Assembly: GCA_017989935.1 (NCBI GenBank) | Contig: JAGNOY010000091.1 | Span: 1 to 7,395 of the forward strand | Reading direction: 5' to 3' | DNA length: 7,395 nucleotides | From: Chitinophagaceae bacterium | Lineage (GTDB): Bacteria; Bacteroidota; Bacteroidia; Chitinophagales; Chitinophagaceae | Shown: piece by piece, positions 1-7,164 of the stretch | How the letters are laid out: every line of letters begins with the position of its first letter | Numbering within the stretch: the stretch's first letter is position 1 | Position numbers and translations under genes: made by a program | Notes under the pieces: generated by a model | The model's database searches: none | What the model was told of the DNA's origin: nothing | Seen by the model: only the letters and a program-made list of their open reading frames with translations

Positions 1-13
1 CTAAGGAGATTTA

Positions 14-178
14 GGTCGGGGTCACGTCCTTCGCACTACACGGTAGTTTGCTACGGCCGTTCGCGCGGGCTTTCGTTTTCAATATCATGATTTCGTGCGA
101 GGGATTGCAACGGACATCATCCGTCCTGCAAGGCGGATATGGCAGTGTAAAGCCCGGCCAACGAAATGTTGCGGGAAA
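14..178. repeat. GC-rich structured intergenic repeat of Bacteroidota type
   Basis: This stretch lies just downstream of the DUF3857 operon and is visibly richer in G+C (about 53% over 1-180 by hand count) than the AT-rich genes beside it. It contains an 8-bp inverted repeat, CGGGCTTT at 66-73 and AAAGCCCG at 149-156. Inside that sits a compact hairpin: ATCCG (119-123) pairs with CGGAT (134-138) and CCT (125-127) with AGG (131-133), around loop GCA with one bulged T. The blocks GGGATTGCAACGG, GGCAGTGTAAAGCCCGG and CGGGCTTTCG match my recollection of a dispersed intergenic repeat common in Bacteroidota, where the outer blocks are conserved and the central hairpin varies. I see no open reading frame, tRNA or rRNA here. 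A role as transcription terminator or RNA structure for the operon is inference. The exact ends are uncertain. Confidence 0.6.
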
Positions 179-202
179 AAATTACATCATGGCGCACCCT
201 GC

Positions 203-2092
203 TTAATCGTTTTTTCGAAGTACAATCATATTATCACGATGAGATTGCATCTCTTGAACTAATTGTTCTATATCTTGGTGAAGTGCCTTGGACATGATAC
301 CTGCACGACACTTCCAACTTGTACGAATAATCAATATGTTATCGTGCAAACTCACCGAGTATTCATACGTAAAATTGCCCACTGTATGCTGAAATGAAAC
401 GGGCTCAGACTCGAGATGATAATTGGGTGGCACTTTCAAGTAAACCGAATCGAGCAAATTCTCATGTTGTTTAATTTTATAATCACATACTCTAGCTGCT
501 TCAGATTCAAGCACCTGCCAATTCGAAAAAAAGGCTGCATTAAACATAAGTCGTGTATTACTTTTCCGAACATAGTCGTTAAGTCGAAGCTGCATTTGTT
601 GATGATACTCAGGATAACGAGTGTCCCAAGCCTCTTCACGAAACGAATCTACTTGCGACACTGGGATATGGAGGTGCTTAATAAAGTTTTGTGTTTTTGT
701 TTCTGTCGAAGCCTTTTTATCTAAACGCTCATAAAAATTACCTGCATAATGTATTTGGCCTAGTCCTTCGCATTCACCATTTTCCATCACAGTGGCCGAA
801 AATATTCGCTGGCGTTGGTTATGCGCAGCCTCTGTTAAAGGTGTTTTGACCAAAGCGCCTTTTTCAGGTAATACTAATAAGGCATGTTGCCCTTCAGTAA
901 AACTACTCATAAAACCTGCGGGCAATGAATTGCTTGTGCACTCTAACCAAAGAGAATCTTTATAAAAAGGAATACATACCACAGCATGATTGAAAAAAGA
1001 AGACGGTGTTGATGGCAAGGCATCATTGGCTGTATTGGTATTAATTAAGGCATAAATAGCTCGAATGCCCACTTCATTTAACAACGAAACCATTAGGTTC
1101 GACAAACCTTTACAATCGCCATAACCTTTAGCACACACAAAGTCGGCACTGATAGGCTGCCAGCTTCCTATGCCTTCTTGAATACCGACATAACGGTAAT
1201 TCGATTGTAAATACTTATACAAGATGATGGCTTTTTGCAAGGGGTCAGAAATACCCTCTGTCAATTCATGCACCTTTTTTTTAACATCGGGCGATAATGT
1301 TCCTCGAGACTGGTTTAATGAATAGATAAAGGCTGAAAAGTGTGACCATGTTTGATAACTCCCTACCATTCGGTCAATCTCAAATCGTGGCAAAGTAGAA
1401 ATAAGTCTAGGTGATAAATAATCGAAGCCAGGAAATAATATCATAGATGGCAGGGCCTGCAAATCATGTACCTCCCATTGTTTAAATTGTTTATTTTCAA
1501 CAATGGATGATACTCTTTTTCCATCGACATGTTGCTCATGAAAATAAACTTCTTGTCCAACATCGTGCTGAATAGAGAAAATTGATTTCTCTACTGACAT
1601 CTCAAAATTATTCAAGGGCATCCACTGAGGTAAATAGAAGGTAAAATCTACGTCTGAAATTGTTTCGTAAATTACGGTAAAGGGAAAATGGGTGGCTTGA
1701 AAGGAATGAAATACAAAAGTATAATCATCAATAAAGGCATCTGAAGCTCCACCTTGTTTGACAAGATCTTTTTGGTTCAATGTTTTCAATTTAAGTCCAT
1801 TGCTATCTAACAAAGTTCCTTTAACTGAATTGAGATGAATGAATCGATTTTCGTATTCATGCAAATCTGCAAATGCTTGGCCTTCTTCGTTCAACACAGT
1901 GATCACTGAGCGGCTATAAACTCGATAGGATTTATTTTGTTGCAGTACCACACCCGTGCTGTCATATCGTATAATGGCGTTGGCTTTGTTGCGTAAAGTT
2001 GAAGAAATGTGGTTACAGCTCCAATCAGCTTGAGCTAAAGCAGCAGATATCGTTAGGAGAAAACAACAAAAGAAAAGACTTGCTTTCATCAT
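203..2092 (-). CDS. Exported DUF3857 / transglutaminase-like protein, catalytic residues present
   Basis: The 629-residue protein begins with a signal peptide (about residues 1-20, cleavage after ALA), so it should act in the periplasm or at the surface. A DUF3857 beta-rich domain covers roughly 45-210 and a transglutaminase-like (cysteine protease fold) domain roughly 265-395. The likely catalytic residues are Cys327 in GYGDCKG, His369 in FFNHAVV and Glu384 in WLECTS; the acidic third residue is Glu instead of the more usual Asp. The C-terminal 230 residues are a family-specific beta-rich tail. Length is normal for the family. The start overlaps the stop of the upstream gene as ATGA. A second ATG follows at once (MMK), so the true start could be one codon later. 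An A-rich stretch precedes it in place of a Shine-Dalgarno. Substrate and reaction are unknown: peptide hydrolysis or cross-linking is inferred from the fold only. Stop is TAA. Confidence 0.9.
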   Translation of the reverse strand: MMKASLFFCCFLLTISAALAQADWSCNHISSTLRNKANAIIRYDSTGVVLQQNKSYRVYSRSVITVLNEEGQAFADLHEYENRFIHLNSVKGTLLDSNGLKLKTLNQKDLVKQGGASDAFIDDYTFVFHSFQATHFPFTVIYETISDVDFTFYLPQWMPLNNFEMSVEKSIFSIQHDVGQEVYFHEQHVDGKRVSSIVENKQFKQWEVHDLQALPSMILFPGFDYLSPRLISTLPRFEIDRMVGSYQTWSHFSAFIYSLNQSRGTLSPDVKKKVHELTEGISDPLQKAIILYKYLQSNYRYVGIQEGIGSWQPISADFVCAKGYGDCKGLSNLMVSLLNEVGIRAIYALINTNTANDALPSTPSSFFNHAVVCIPFYKDSLWLECTSNSLPAGFMSSFTEGQHALLVLPEKGALVKTPLTEAAHNQRQRIFSATVMENGECEGLGQIHYAGNFYERLDKKASTETKTQNFIKHLHIPVSQVDSFREEAWDTRYPEYHQQMQLRLNDYVRKSNTRLMFNAAFFSNWQVLESEAARVCDYKIKQHENLLDSVYLKVPPNYHLESEPVSFQHTVGNFTYEYSVSLHDNILIIRTSWKCRAGIMSKALHQDIEQLVQEMQSHRDNMIVLRKND

Positions 2093-4050
2093 TTTTTCTT
2101 GAATACAATTAATTGTTCTTTGCGAGCGGCTTGCTTATTTGAAAAATCAAGTAATGTTGGATATTCTGATACGGGGTAAAAAGTTGAATTAATTTGGGTA
2201 GTAACTTTAATTCGAATTTGATTATCGAGTGTGTCTACCAAATAATTGAGCAGACAACGTTGTTGATCCAAATCTATTTGAGAAGAAGAAGGCACTTCAT
2301 CGATACGATAGCCATCTGGGATTGGAATTACCATAATATTCGTTTCAAGACGACGCGAAGGAAACTGAATCGGCAAAATTCGTTGAGTTGATTCGAACCA
2401 TTTTTCAATACTCATACCAACAAATGGATTGATGTATAACAAAGAAGCATTTAAGTTGCTTGTTAAAGTAGTAACTTCTTCGACTGATTCACCAGGTGTA
2501 GACACATTATTCAAGACATAACTACTTAATTCAATACCCTTCGGTAATTTGCTTTTAAGCAAACTGATTCTTGACAAACTATCTCTGCTTGTCCAGTCTT
2601 TTCTAAACTGACAAGATTCAAATGATCCCATTTGTTTAGTGATAGTGATAGTCATTTTTCCATTCGCATCAAATTCAAATTGGCTATAAGACATGGACTT
2701 TTCAGTTATATTTTCTGGATTCAAATCGAGGGGAATCATTTTCTCCGGTGTGATTTCTTTAGCATCGTAATTATACAAATCACTTACTAATTGGCCATAA
2801 CCTATTTCGGGATTAGCAGCATCTAAAAAATAATCACGCCCTTGGATGACTACATGGGTAATAATATAGTTGAATCGTTCAAGTATGGGATATATAGGGT
2901 GGGCAAACCAATGCGACTTGGAACTAATTAATACAGGATTGGCAGTAATACCAGCTGACTGATGCAATTGCATGACCAAAATATTTAAATCGCTCACTGA
3001 ACCAGATTTACTGGAATCGATACGGCGTAATTCAACAGGTTGAAATTTTTTATTTCGTCTATTCAAACTATACTCGTGAGTAACATAATTATAAATGGCT
3101 TTTGAAATTTCGAGTGTATCTTTTTTTGTTCCAACAATGTCTTTCAATCGACGCTCGAGTTTATTTGCATCTTTCTTAAGAATATTTAAGTAAGTAGGTG
3201 AATTGAGTGTTTTGGTGGCATGCTCCCAATCGCTGAAATTTTCGAATGTATAATGAGCAATGCGTATTTCACTTAACTGAAAATGCAAAGATTGAAGGTA
3301 ATTTCTGCGAGCGGGTGCAAAGACTTCATCATGATCAGGCATGGCCGGTATATCTTTCATGATGTAAGCAGAATGTACAACATTTACTTGTTTACGCCCT
3401 TGTAACAAAGGTGTATCCATCATGTATTCTGAACGATAAAACTCGTTGTACTTCTCTATCTGTTGAGAGACTTCGGTGTATTGCATCACCTCTGGTAGGT
3501 GGGTTTCAAGACCACTCCATAAAGTAGGATATTCACACTGAAAATCCCAGTCAGGTAGGGTAAGCGTAGTTCGCCGTAAAGTAAAATCAACTTCAATCAT
3601 ACTACCTTCCTTAACTTGGGGAAAAGCAATTTTTTGTACATCTACCTCATCGATAAATTCATCATGATACAAATCTGACTTTTCTAATTTTCGTTTAATT
3701 AGTTGCCCCTTCTCCACATTATATACATAGCCTGTAACTTCTTCAATTTCGTTTCGATAACCATAAGCATGAATATCAGGTAAAACTATTTGAGCTGCAC
3801 TATACCCTTTTGAATTGATAATTTTTACGCGTTTAAGTTCTCTAAATCGTTGAAAAAAACCATCAGCCATAGAGGCATCAAAAGTAATTTCGCCATAATG
3901 TGCCATAACCACAGCTCCCGAGCTTGTATCAAGCGTTTTTGGAATTGAATAATAATCTTTTAATGTGGCCTCTCCGACTTTGAAAGGTGCAATTTTTTTA
4001 GCATGTGCTGTTACTGAAAACAAAATAAACAAGAGAAGCCATTTCTTCAT
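2089..4050 (-). CDS. Exported DUF3857 protein with degenerate transglutaminase-like domain
   Basis: This 653-residue protein has a signal peptide (MKKWLLLFILFSVTAHA, cleavage near residue 17), a DUF3857 domain at about 50-240 and a transglutaminase-like domain at about 290-415. Lining it up by motif with the adjacent family member, the Cys-bearing GDCKGLS corresponds to GSVSDLN, so the nucleophile position is Val352. The His position in FNH is Tyr395 in FNY. Only the Asp remains (Asp410 in YFLDAAN). It is therefore probably not an enzyme and may be a scaffold or binding protein. From memory, many DUF3857 homologues in Bacteroidota share this loss, so it may be a family trait. The last 240 residues form a beta-rich tail like the DUF3858-type ends of homologues. 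It is the first gene of a two-gene operon and its TGA stop overlaps the next start, which suggests translational coupling. Substrate and partner are unknown. Confidence 0.88.
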   Translation of the reverse strand: MKKWLLLFILFSVTAHAKKIAPFKVGEATLKDYYSIPKTLDTSSGAVVMAHYGEITFDASMADGFFQRFRELKRVKIINSKGYSAAQIVLPDIHAYGYRNEIEEVTGYVYNVEKGQLIKRKLEKSDLYHDEFIDEVDVQKIAFPQVKEGSMIEVDFTLRRTTLTLPDWDFQCEYPTLWSGLETHLPEVMQYTEVSQQIEKYNEFYRSEYMMDTPLLQGRKQVNVVHSAYIMKDIPAMPDHDEVFAPARRNYLQSLHFQLSEIRIAHYTFENFSDWEHATKTLNSPTYLNILKKDANKLERRLKDIVGTKKDTLEISKAIYNYVTHEYSLNRRNKKFQPVELRRIDSSKSGSVSDLNILVMQLHQSAGITANPVLISSKSHWFAHPIYPILERFNYIITHVVIQGRDYFLDAANPEIGYGQLVSDLYNYDAKEITPEKMIPLDLNPENITEKSMSYSQFEFDANGKMTITITKQMGSFESCQFRKDWTSRDSLSRISLLKSKLPKGIELSSYVLNNVSTPGESVEEVTTLTSNLNASLLYINPFVGMSIEKWFESTQRILPIQFPSRRLETNIMVIPIPDGYRIDEVPSSSQIDLDQQRCLLNYLVDTLDNQIRIKVTTQINSTFYPVSEYPTLLDFSNKQAARKEQLIVFKKK

Positions 4051-4080
4051 TTGGAGTAGGAAAGCGGAAAATTAATCAAA

Positions 4081-4112
4081 TGAAAGTATAACCGCAAATT
4101 TCAATATGCAAA
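4081..4112 (-). promoter_or_regulatory. Candidate promoter of the DUF3857 operon
   Basis: On the minus strand, TTTG (4109-4112) is followed after 20 bases by TACTTTCA (4081-4088). This resembles the Bacteroidota layout of TTTG near -33 and TAnnTTTG near -7, although the -7 box matches only part of the consensus. It would give a leader of roughly 25 bases before the ATG at 4050, and it lies in the 133-base gap after the preceding gene. There is no Shine-Dalgarno before that ATG. Confidence 0.33.
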
Positions 4113-4183
4113 TATTAACCTGGACTTGCTTATTATCTTGGTTAAACTTATAGCGACAATGAGTTAATCATTCCTAATTGATA

Positions 4184-5161
4184 TTATTCCTCTGTATAAT
4201 CGACCACTTCAATCATATTGGCTTTTTGAGCGTCTTTAATTACTTTCAATTGAATTCGATCGCGATCAATTCCTTGTGATCCAACTAAATATTCAAGTAT
4301 TTCTTGTGCCCTTTGTTGGTACATTTTTTTATCTACTTCGTTTTTGAAATAAATTTTCAACACAATAGGATCATAACTTCCTCGAGAAGTTGAATTTCTT
4401 AGAACACTCGCTAATTTATCTACATTTCGTTTAAGTTCTTTATTACTCCCTATGCTTAAAGTGATTCGGTCTATTTTAAATTCAAATTTTTCAAAAACAA
4501 TATGAGGCTGTGCAGGCATTCCCATTGAATAACACTCCTTACCCTTATAATTACACATAGTTATATCATAGCTTGTATTACCCATCAAGGGATGAAAACT
4601 AATGGCTGTCGATCTATAATTATTTTTTGAAAAAGAAAGAACATGATTTTTTAATGCAATATTTTCAACTACCACTTTATAATAACCTTCTTGGCTGCTA
4701 GTTGCCACTTTTACATTGTCAAAAAAAATAGCAACACTATCTACAAATCTATCTGCATCATCAGTAATTTTTCCTTCAATGGTGACTTGTGCAGAATGAA
4801 TTTCATCAGCATTTTGCACAAAATTCTCAATCCTAGGATGATTAGTTTGTCCTGAAGCTTGAAAGCCTTTGAATGAGAAAGCTGTAAAAAATAATGCAGC
4901 AAACTTTGAGTAAAAATGAAACAGTCTTTTTAAAACTGGCTTAGGCGTTTCAATATACCTATCAATTTGCGTTTGTTTAAATCTACCACAAAACGAAGAA
5001 TGAGTATTAAAATAGTCAACTAACTCAGCATCTGTTTTCTCAGAAAAATCAATGACTACTTTTTGGCAATTTGAACAAAACTTACCTTGATCTGTAAGTG
5101 TCATTTCATCCCAGTTTTCATGACAAGGATTCAAAATCTGTATAACAAGTGGCTGCTTCAT
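4184..5161 (-). CDS. Single-pass membrane protein: N-terminal four-Cys domain, exported OmpA-like C-terminus
   Basis: The 325-residue protein has no cleavable signal peptide. Residues 1-70 carry a motif I recognise from many Bacteroidota membrane proteins: NPCHENWDEMT, then KFCSNC, then FCGRF, with Cys13, Cys29, Cys32 and Cys58 as possible metal ligands. A basic stretch (KPVLKRL) precedes one hydrophobic segment at about 84-100, placing the Cys domain in the cytoplasm and the rest outside. Residues 125-190 look like a carboxypeptidase-regulatory-like beta sandwich (VTIEGKITDD...DSVAIFFDN...GYYKVVV). The end, about 225-325, resembles an OmpA-like fold: MYQQRAQEILEYL then GIDRDRIQLKV recalls the RA-x-x-V-x-x-YL and GI-x-x-x-RI pattern of that family. 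The match is weak and the peptidoglycan-binding Asp is not evident. The gene follows the MORN gene after 59 bases and may share its transcript. Specific function is unknown. Confidence 0.82.
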   Translation of the reverse strand: MKQPLVIQILNPCHENWDEMTLTDQGKFCSNCQKVVIDFSEKTDAELVDYFNTHSSFCGRFKQTQIDRYIETPKPVLKRLFHFYSKFAALFFTAFSFKGFQASGQTNHPRIENFVQNADEIHSAQVTIEGKITDDADRFVDSVAIFFDNVKVATSSQEGYYKVVVENIALKNHVLSFSKNNYRSTAISFHPLMGNTSYDITMCNYKGKECYSMGMPAQPHIVFEKFEFKIDRITLSIGSNKELKRNVDKLASVLRNSTSRGSYDPIVLKIYFKNEVDKKMYQQRAQEILEYLVGSQGIDRDRIQLKVIKDAQKANMIEVVDYTEE

Positions 5162-5220
5162 AGGTGAATGACAAGTTGAACTTCATAATTATCCAATTAC
5201 TCAAGAACAATCATTTGAAC

Positions 5221-6177
5221 TTAATTAAGATTATATTCTTCTCCAATTACTTTTTTAAACCGATAAGTCATTGTTTCATCAACTACTTGGTTTTCTACTT
5301 TGGCGGGTTTATTATGCTTTATCTTAGAAATGATCGCCATAATTTCATCATTGAATAGTGGATATGGATTTTCAATAATAGAAACATTAATAATATTTCC
5401 GAATCTTGTAATGGTTAATTTAACAATTAAACCATCGAGCTTAATACCCTTCTTATTTGCCCCAATTTCTTTTGGGAGATAGGTAAATAAATTCTCACCC
5501 AACACTGAACTTTTATAAGCTGGAAAATATTTTTGCTTTTCGCCATTTCGATCAAATAATTCTCCTTTCTTTAATTTTCCATTACTGTAAATTTCCTTTC
5601 TTTTTACTTCTCCTGTTTTGTAATATTCAATAGCTTCTCCTTCCTTTTTTCCATTTGCAAAATGAGAAATGCTTTGAATTTTATTTTCGATTTGAAAATA
5701 TTCCTTATATACCCCAATACGTTGTTTGTTTTCATTGGTTTCACCTTCATAAATCAAATTTTGAGAAACAGAATCATACTTTTTAAAATAATGCCCCTTT
5801 TGATTCTCTTTTATGTCGAGTAGAGTTTTAAGTTTAGTTGTTCCGAAATAATAAGACTTCCAAACTCCAAACCTAAATCCTTTTTTATATTCTCCTTCTG
5901 AAGAAATAAACCCAAGGCTATCATAAAACACATACTTCCCTTTTTTAATTATTTCGTTGGGATCATTATTAAACGCTACCATTTGTATTTGGCCACTTAA
6001 AAAATGATCCTCAATTTTATATTGCACACTATCCACTTTGGTAAGAATTCGTATATATTGTGCATTATCCTTTGACACAACTGTTCCCTTTTTGTTGATA
6101 TACAGAGTATCGCCCAAGTTAGCAAACGCACATATGTTGAGTAATAAACAAAAAATGAAGCAGGCAATATTTTTCAT
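5221..6177 (-). CDS. Secreted MORN-repeat protein with TonB-like C-terminal domain
   Basis: I place the start at the ATG at 6177, giving 318 residues that open with a signal peptide (MKNIACFIFCLLLNICAFA). A longer reading from TTG at 6192 would put five polar residues in front of it and is less likely. Residues about 75-215 contain degenerate MORN_2-type (YwqK-like) repeats, seen as recurring G-x-W/Y-x-x-Y-x-x-x-G and EGEYKKG, NGKKEGEAIEYYKTGEVK patterns. Residues about 245-310 resemble a TonB C-terminal domain: GLIVKLTITRFGNIINVSI, a stretch with DEIMAIISKI, then KPAKVENQVV and a final beta strand. In Bacteroidota such MORN plus TonB-C proteins occur without the TonB transmembrane anchor, so a role as energy transducer should not be assumed. 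It follows the acetyltransferase gene after 49 bases. There is no lipobox, so a soluble periplasmic protein is the simplest reading. Confidence 0.85.
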   Translation of the reverse strand: MKNIACFIFCLLLNICAFANLGDTLYINKKGTVVSKDNAQYIRILTKVDSVQYKIEDHFLSGQIQMVAFNNDPNEIIKKGKYVFYDSLGFISSEGEYKKGFRFGVWKSYYFGTTKLKTLLDIKENQKGHYFKKYDSVSQNLIYEGETNENKQRIGVYKEYFQIENKIQSISHFANGKKEGEAIEYYKTGEVKRKEIYSNGKLKKGELFDRNGEKQKYFPAYKSSVLGENLFTYLPKEIGANKKGIKLDGLIVKLTITRFGNIINVSIIENPYPLFNDEIMAIISKIKHNKPAKVENQVVDETMTYRFKKVIGEEYNLN

Positions 6178-6202
6178 ACTTAGTTGTGACAATTAAAGTG
6201 CA

Positions 6203-6210
6203 TAAATATA
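6203..6210 (-). promoter_or_regulatory. Candidate -7 box for the MORN/TonB-C gene
   Basis: The minus strand reads TATATTTA, one base off the Bacteroidota TAnnTTTG box, 25 bases before the ATG at 6177. I found no convincing TTTG about 19 bases upstream, so the gene may instead be read through from the acetyltransferase gene. Confidence 0.22.
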
Positions 6211-6226
6211 AAAAACAATTCTTATG

Positions 6227-6745
6227 TTATAGCTCTTTCACAAACCAATAATCTGTTTGAGGGGTGCTCCCCAGAGGAAAATCATTTTCAATACCCGTGT
6301 TTACAAATCCCAATTTCTCATAAAAACCTCTTGCTCTGAAATTATATTCCCAAACGCTTAAGTACATCTTTTGATAGTTTCTTTCTTTGGCAAAATTGAA
6401 AGCAAATTGCATTAAGTCTTTAGCAACATGAGTACCATGAAATTCTTTTAGCACGTATAAGCGAACTAATTCGATGCATTTAAATTGTTTCAATGCTTCA
6501 AATGGATAGTCGTGTATGTCATTGATGCGGATATAGCCTTTTGTTATTCCATCTTCTTCTAAGAAAAAGAAATTGTCATGTTCATCTTGCAAATCAATCT
6601 TGCATTGCTCGAGATTAAAAAATTTATCTAATACAAATTTCATATCCTCTTTAGTGCACGTTCCTCCAAAGGTGTCATCAAATGTTTTTACGCCTATGGT
6701 ATGTAAAAGTTGTACGTCATGGATAGTGCCTTTTCTAATTGTCAT
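6227..6745 (-). CDS. GNAT-family N-acetyltransferase
   Basis: The 172-residue cytoplasmic protein has the complete GNAT layout. The N-terminal strand is TIRKGTIHDVQLL, and the TFDDTF...KEDM segment is typical of GNAT members close to the spermine/spermidine-acetyltransferase-like group. Motif A is at about 91-112 (ELVRLYVLKEFHGTHVAKDLM), with the acetyl-CoA pyrophosphate loop HGTHVA fitting Q/R-x-x-G-x-G/A with Ala at the last position. Motif B is NFRARGFYEKLGF at 135-147, and the protein closes with QTDYWFVKEL. It should transfer acetyl from acetyl-CoA to an amine, but the acceptor cannot be told from sequence. The ATG start puts the first beta strand at the usual place. A perfect TAnnTTTG box ends only four bases before the ATG. 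The MORN gene follows after 49 bases, with no functional link apparent. Confidence 0.9.
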   Translation of the reverse strand: MTIRKGTIHDVQLLHTIGVKTFDDTFGGTCTKEDMKFVLDKFFNLEQCKIDLQDEHDNFFFLEEDGITKGYIRINDIHDYPFEALKQFKCIELVRLYVLKEFHGTHVAKDLMQFAFNFAKERNYQKMYLSVWEYNFRARGFYEKLGFVNTGIENDFPLGSTPQTDYWFVKEL

Positions 6746-6749
6746 GAGT

Positions 6750-6757
6750 CAAAGATA
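6750..6757 (-). promoter_or_regulatory. TAnnTTTG -7 box directly before the acetyltransferase start
   Basis: The minus strand reads TATCTTTG, a perfect match to the Bacteroidota -7 consensus, ending four bases before the ATG at 6745. If used, transcription would begin at or almost at the start codon and give a leaderless or near-leaderless mRNA. About 20 bases further upstream only a weak GTTT stands in for the TTTG element, so this could be chance. Confidence 0.38.
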
Positions 6758-6763
6758 ATTTTT

Positions 6764-6816
6764 TTAACACACAGATAAAACGGATTAATAGATTTGCACA
6801 GATTTAAAGAATCTAT
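6764..6816. repeat. Short imperfect repeat of CAGAT/GATT units
   Basis: The plus strand holds a run of related words: ACACAGATAAAA, CGGATTAAT, AGATTTG, CACAGATTTAAAG, with GAT starting at 6774, 6783, 6791 and 6801, that is 8-10 bases apart. From memory, strings of this form (cacagattaaacagatt...) recur between genes in many Bacteroidota genomes. A five-base inverted repeat, AGATT and AATCT (6800-6814), lies at its right end. It sits between the toxin relic and the acetyltransferase and encodes nothing visible. Function is unknown. Confidence 0.4.
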
Positions 6817-6839
6817 TTTTAATACTAATATATTCTCAT

Positions 6840-6865
6840 AAAAACGGAACATATGCTTGCATTCC
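6840..6865 (-). terminator. Possible weak terminator after the toxin relic
   Basis: On the minus strand, immediately after the toxin frame, GGAA (6862-6865) can pair with TTCC (6846-6849), with TGC and GCA inside, followed by G and five Ts (6840-6844). The stem is short and imperfect with an asymmetric loop, so support is slight. Confidence 0.22.
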
Positions 6866-6867
6866 AT

Positions 6868-7164
6868 TTATAAGGTAAGTTTGTTAGGATGTTGCCTGCT
6901 ATCAAAAATCGAAAGAATTTCTATGGTGTTTTCCATATGTTTAAATTCATAGTAGAGAGATACATTTTTATGAATTACAACCTTTCTAATATTTTCTATA
7001 ACTAAAGGGAATGAAATTGGGTTTTTGCTCATATTTGAAATACTTTGACTGATTAAATTTTGAAAATTTAGTACCGTACTTATATCCCATGTTAGCATTA
7101 AAAAATCAACAATTCCTTGCTATTCACTTATTGCTTTTGGCGATCAGACTATTTTTTCAACCAT
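6868..7164 (-). pseudogene. RelE/ParE-family toxin, degenerate (two in-frame stops)
   Basis: Read from the ATG at 7162-7164, this frame is 98 codons plus TAA, the usual length of the family. It has in-frame stops at codon 7 (TGA, 7144-7146) and codon 15 (TAG, 7120-7122). The family pattern is Trp, then Ala at +4, Leu at +8, Ile at +11 and an aromatic-Leu pair at +14/+15. Here codons 8-22 read SPKAISE-stop-QGIVDFL, so the stops sit exactly where Trp (TGG to TGA) and Leu (TTG to TAG) are expected. Downstream, the frame continues without interruption through the RelE/ParE core: NPISFP, IRKVVIHKN, SLYYEF, IEILSIFDSRQHP. The intended start overlaps the antitoxin end by 16 bases, a normal operon arrangement. 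Restart at the ATG at 7098 would give 76 residues lacking the first strand and most of the first helix. It is probably inactive, although a restarted fragment cannot be excluded. Confidence 0.82.

Noticed and set aside
1..200. tRNA, rRNA fragment or CRISPR in the GC-rich left end
   Set aside because: No cloverleaf arms, no rRNA signature words and no regularly spaced identical repeats; the structure fits an intergenic repeat better.
416..724. Plus-strand open frame of 102 codons inside the distal DUF3857 gene
   Set aside because: It lies wholly antisense to a well-supported gene and shows no recognisable domain or start signal. The other plus-strand frames over the genes were rejected for the same reason.
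4115..4145. Inverted repeat TTAACC...GGTTAA between genes
   Set aside because: Six base pairs with a 19-base loop and no T-run on the minus strand after it; within chance for AT-rich DNA.
6178..6192. TTG start adding five residues to the MORN/TonB-C protein
   Set aside because: The ATG at 6177 begins a standard signal peptide directly; the extra residues SQLS have no support and TTG starts are uncommon in this group.
6800..6814. Hairpin AGATT-TAAAG-AATCT followed by Ts as a plus-strand terminator
   Set aside because: The stem is five AT-rich pairs and no plus-strand gene precedes it.
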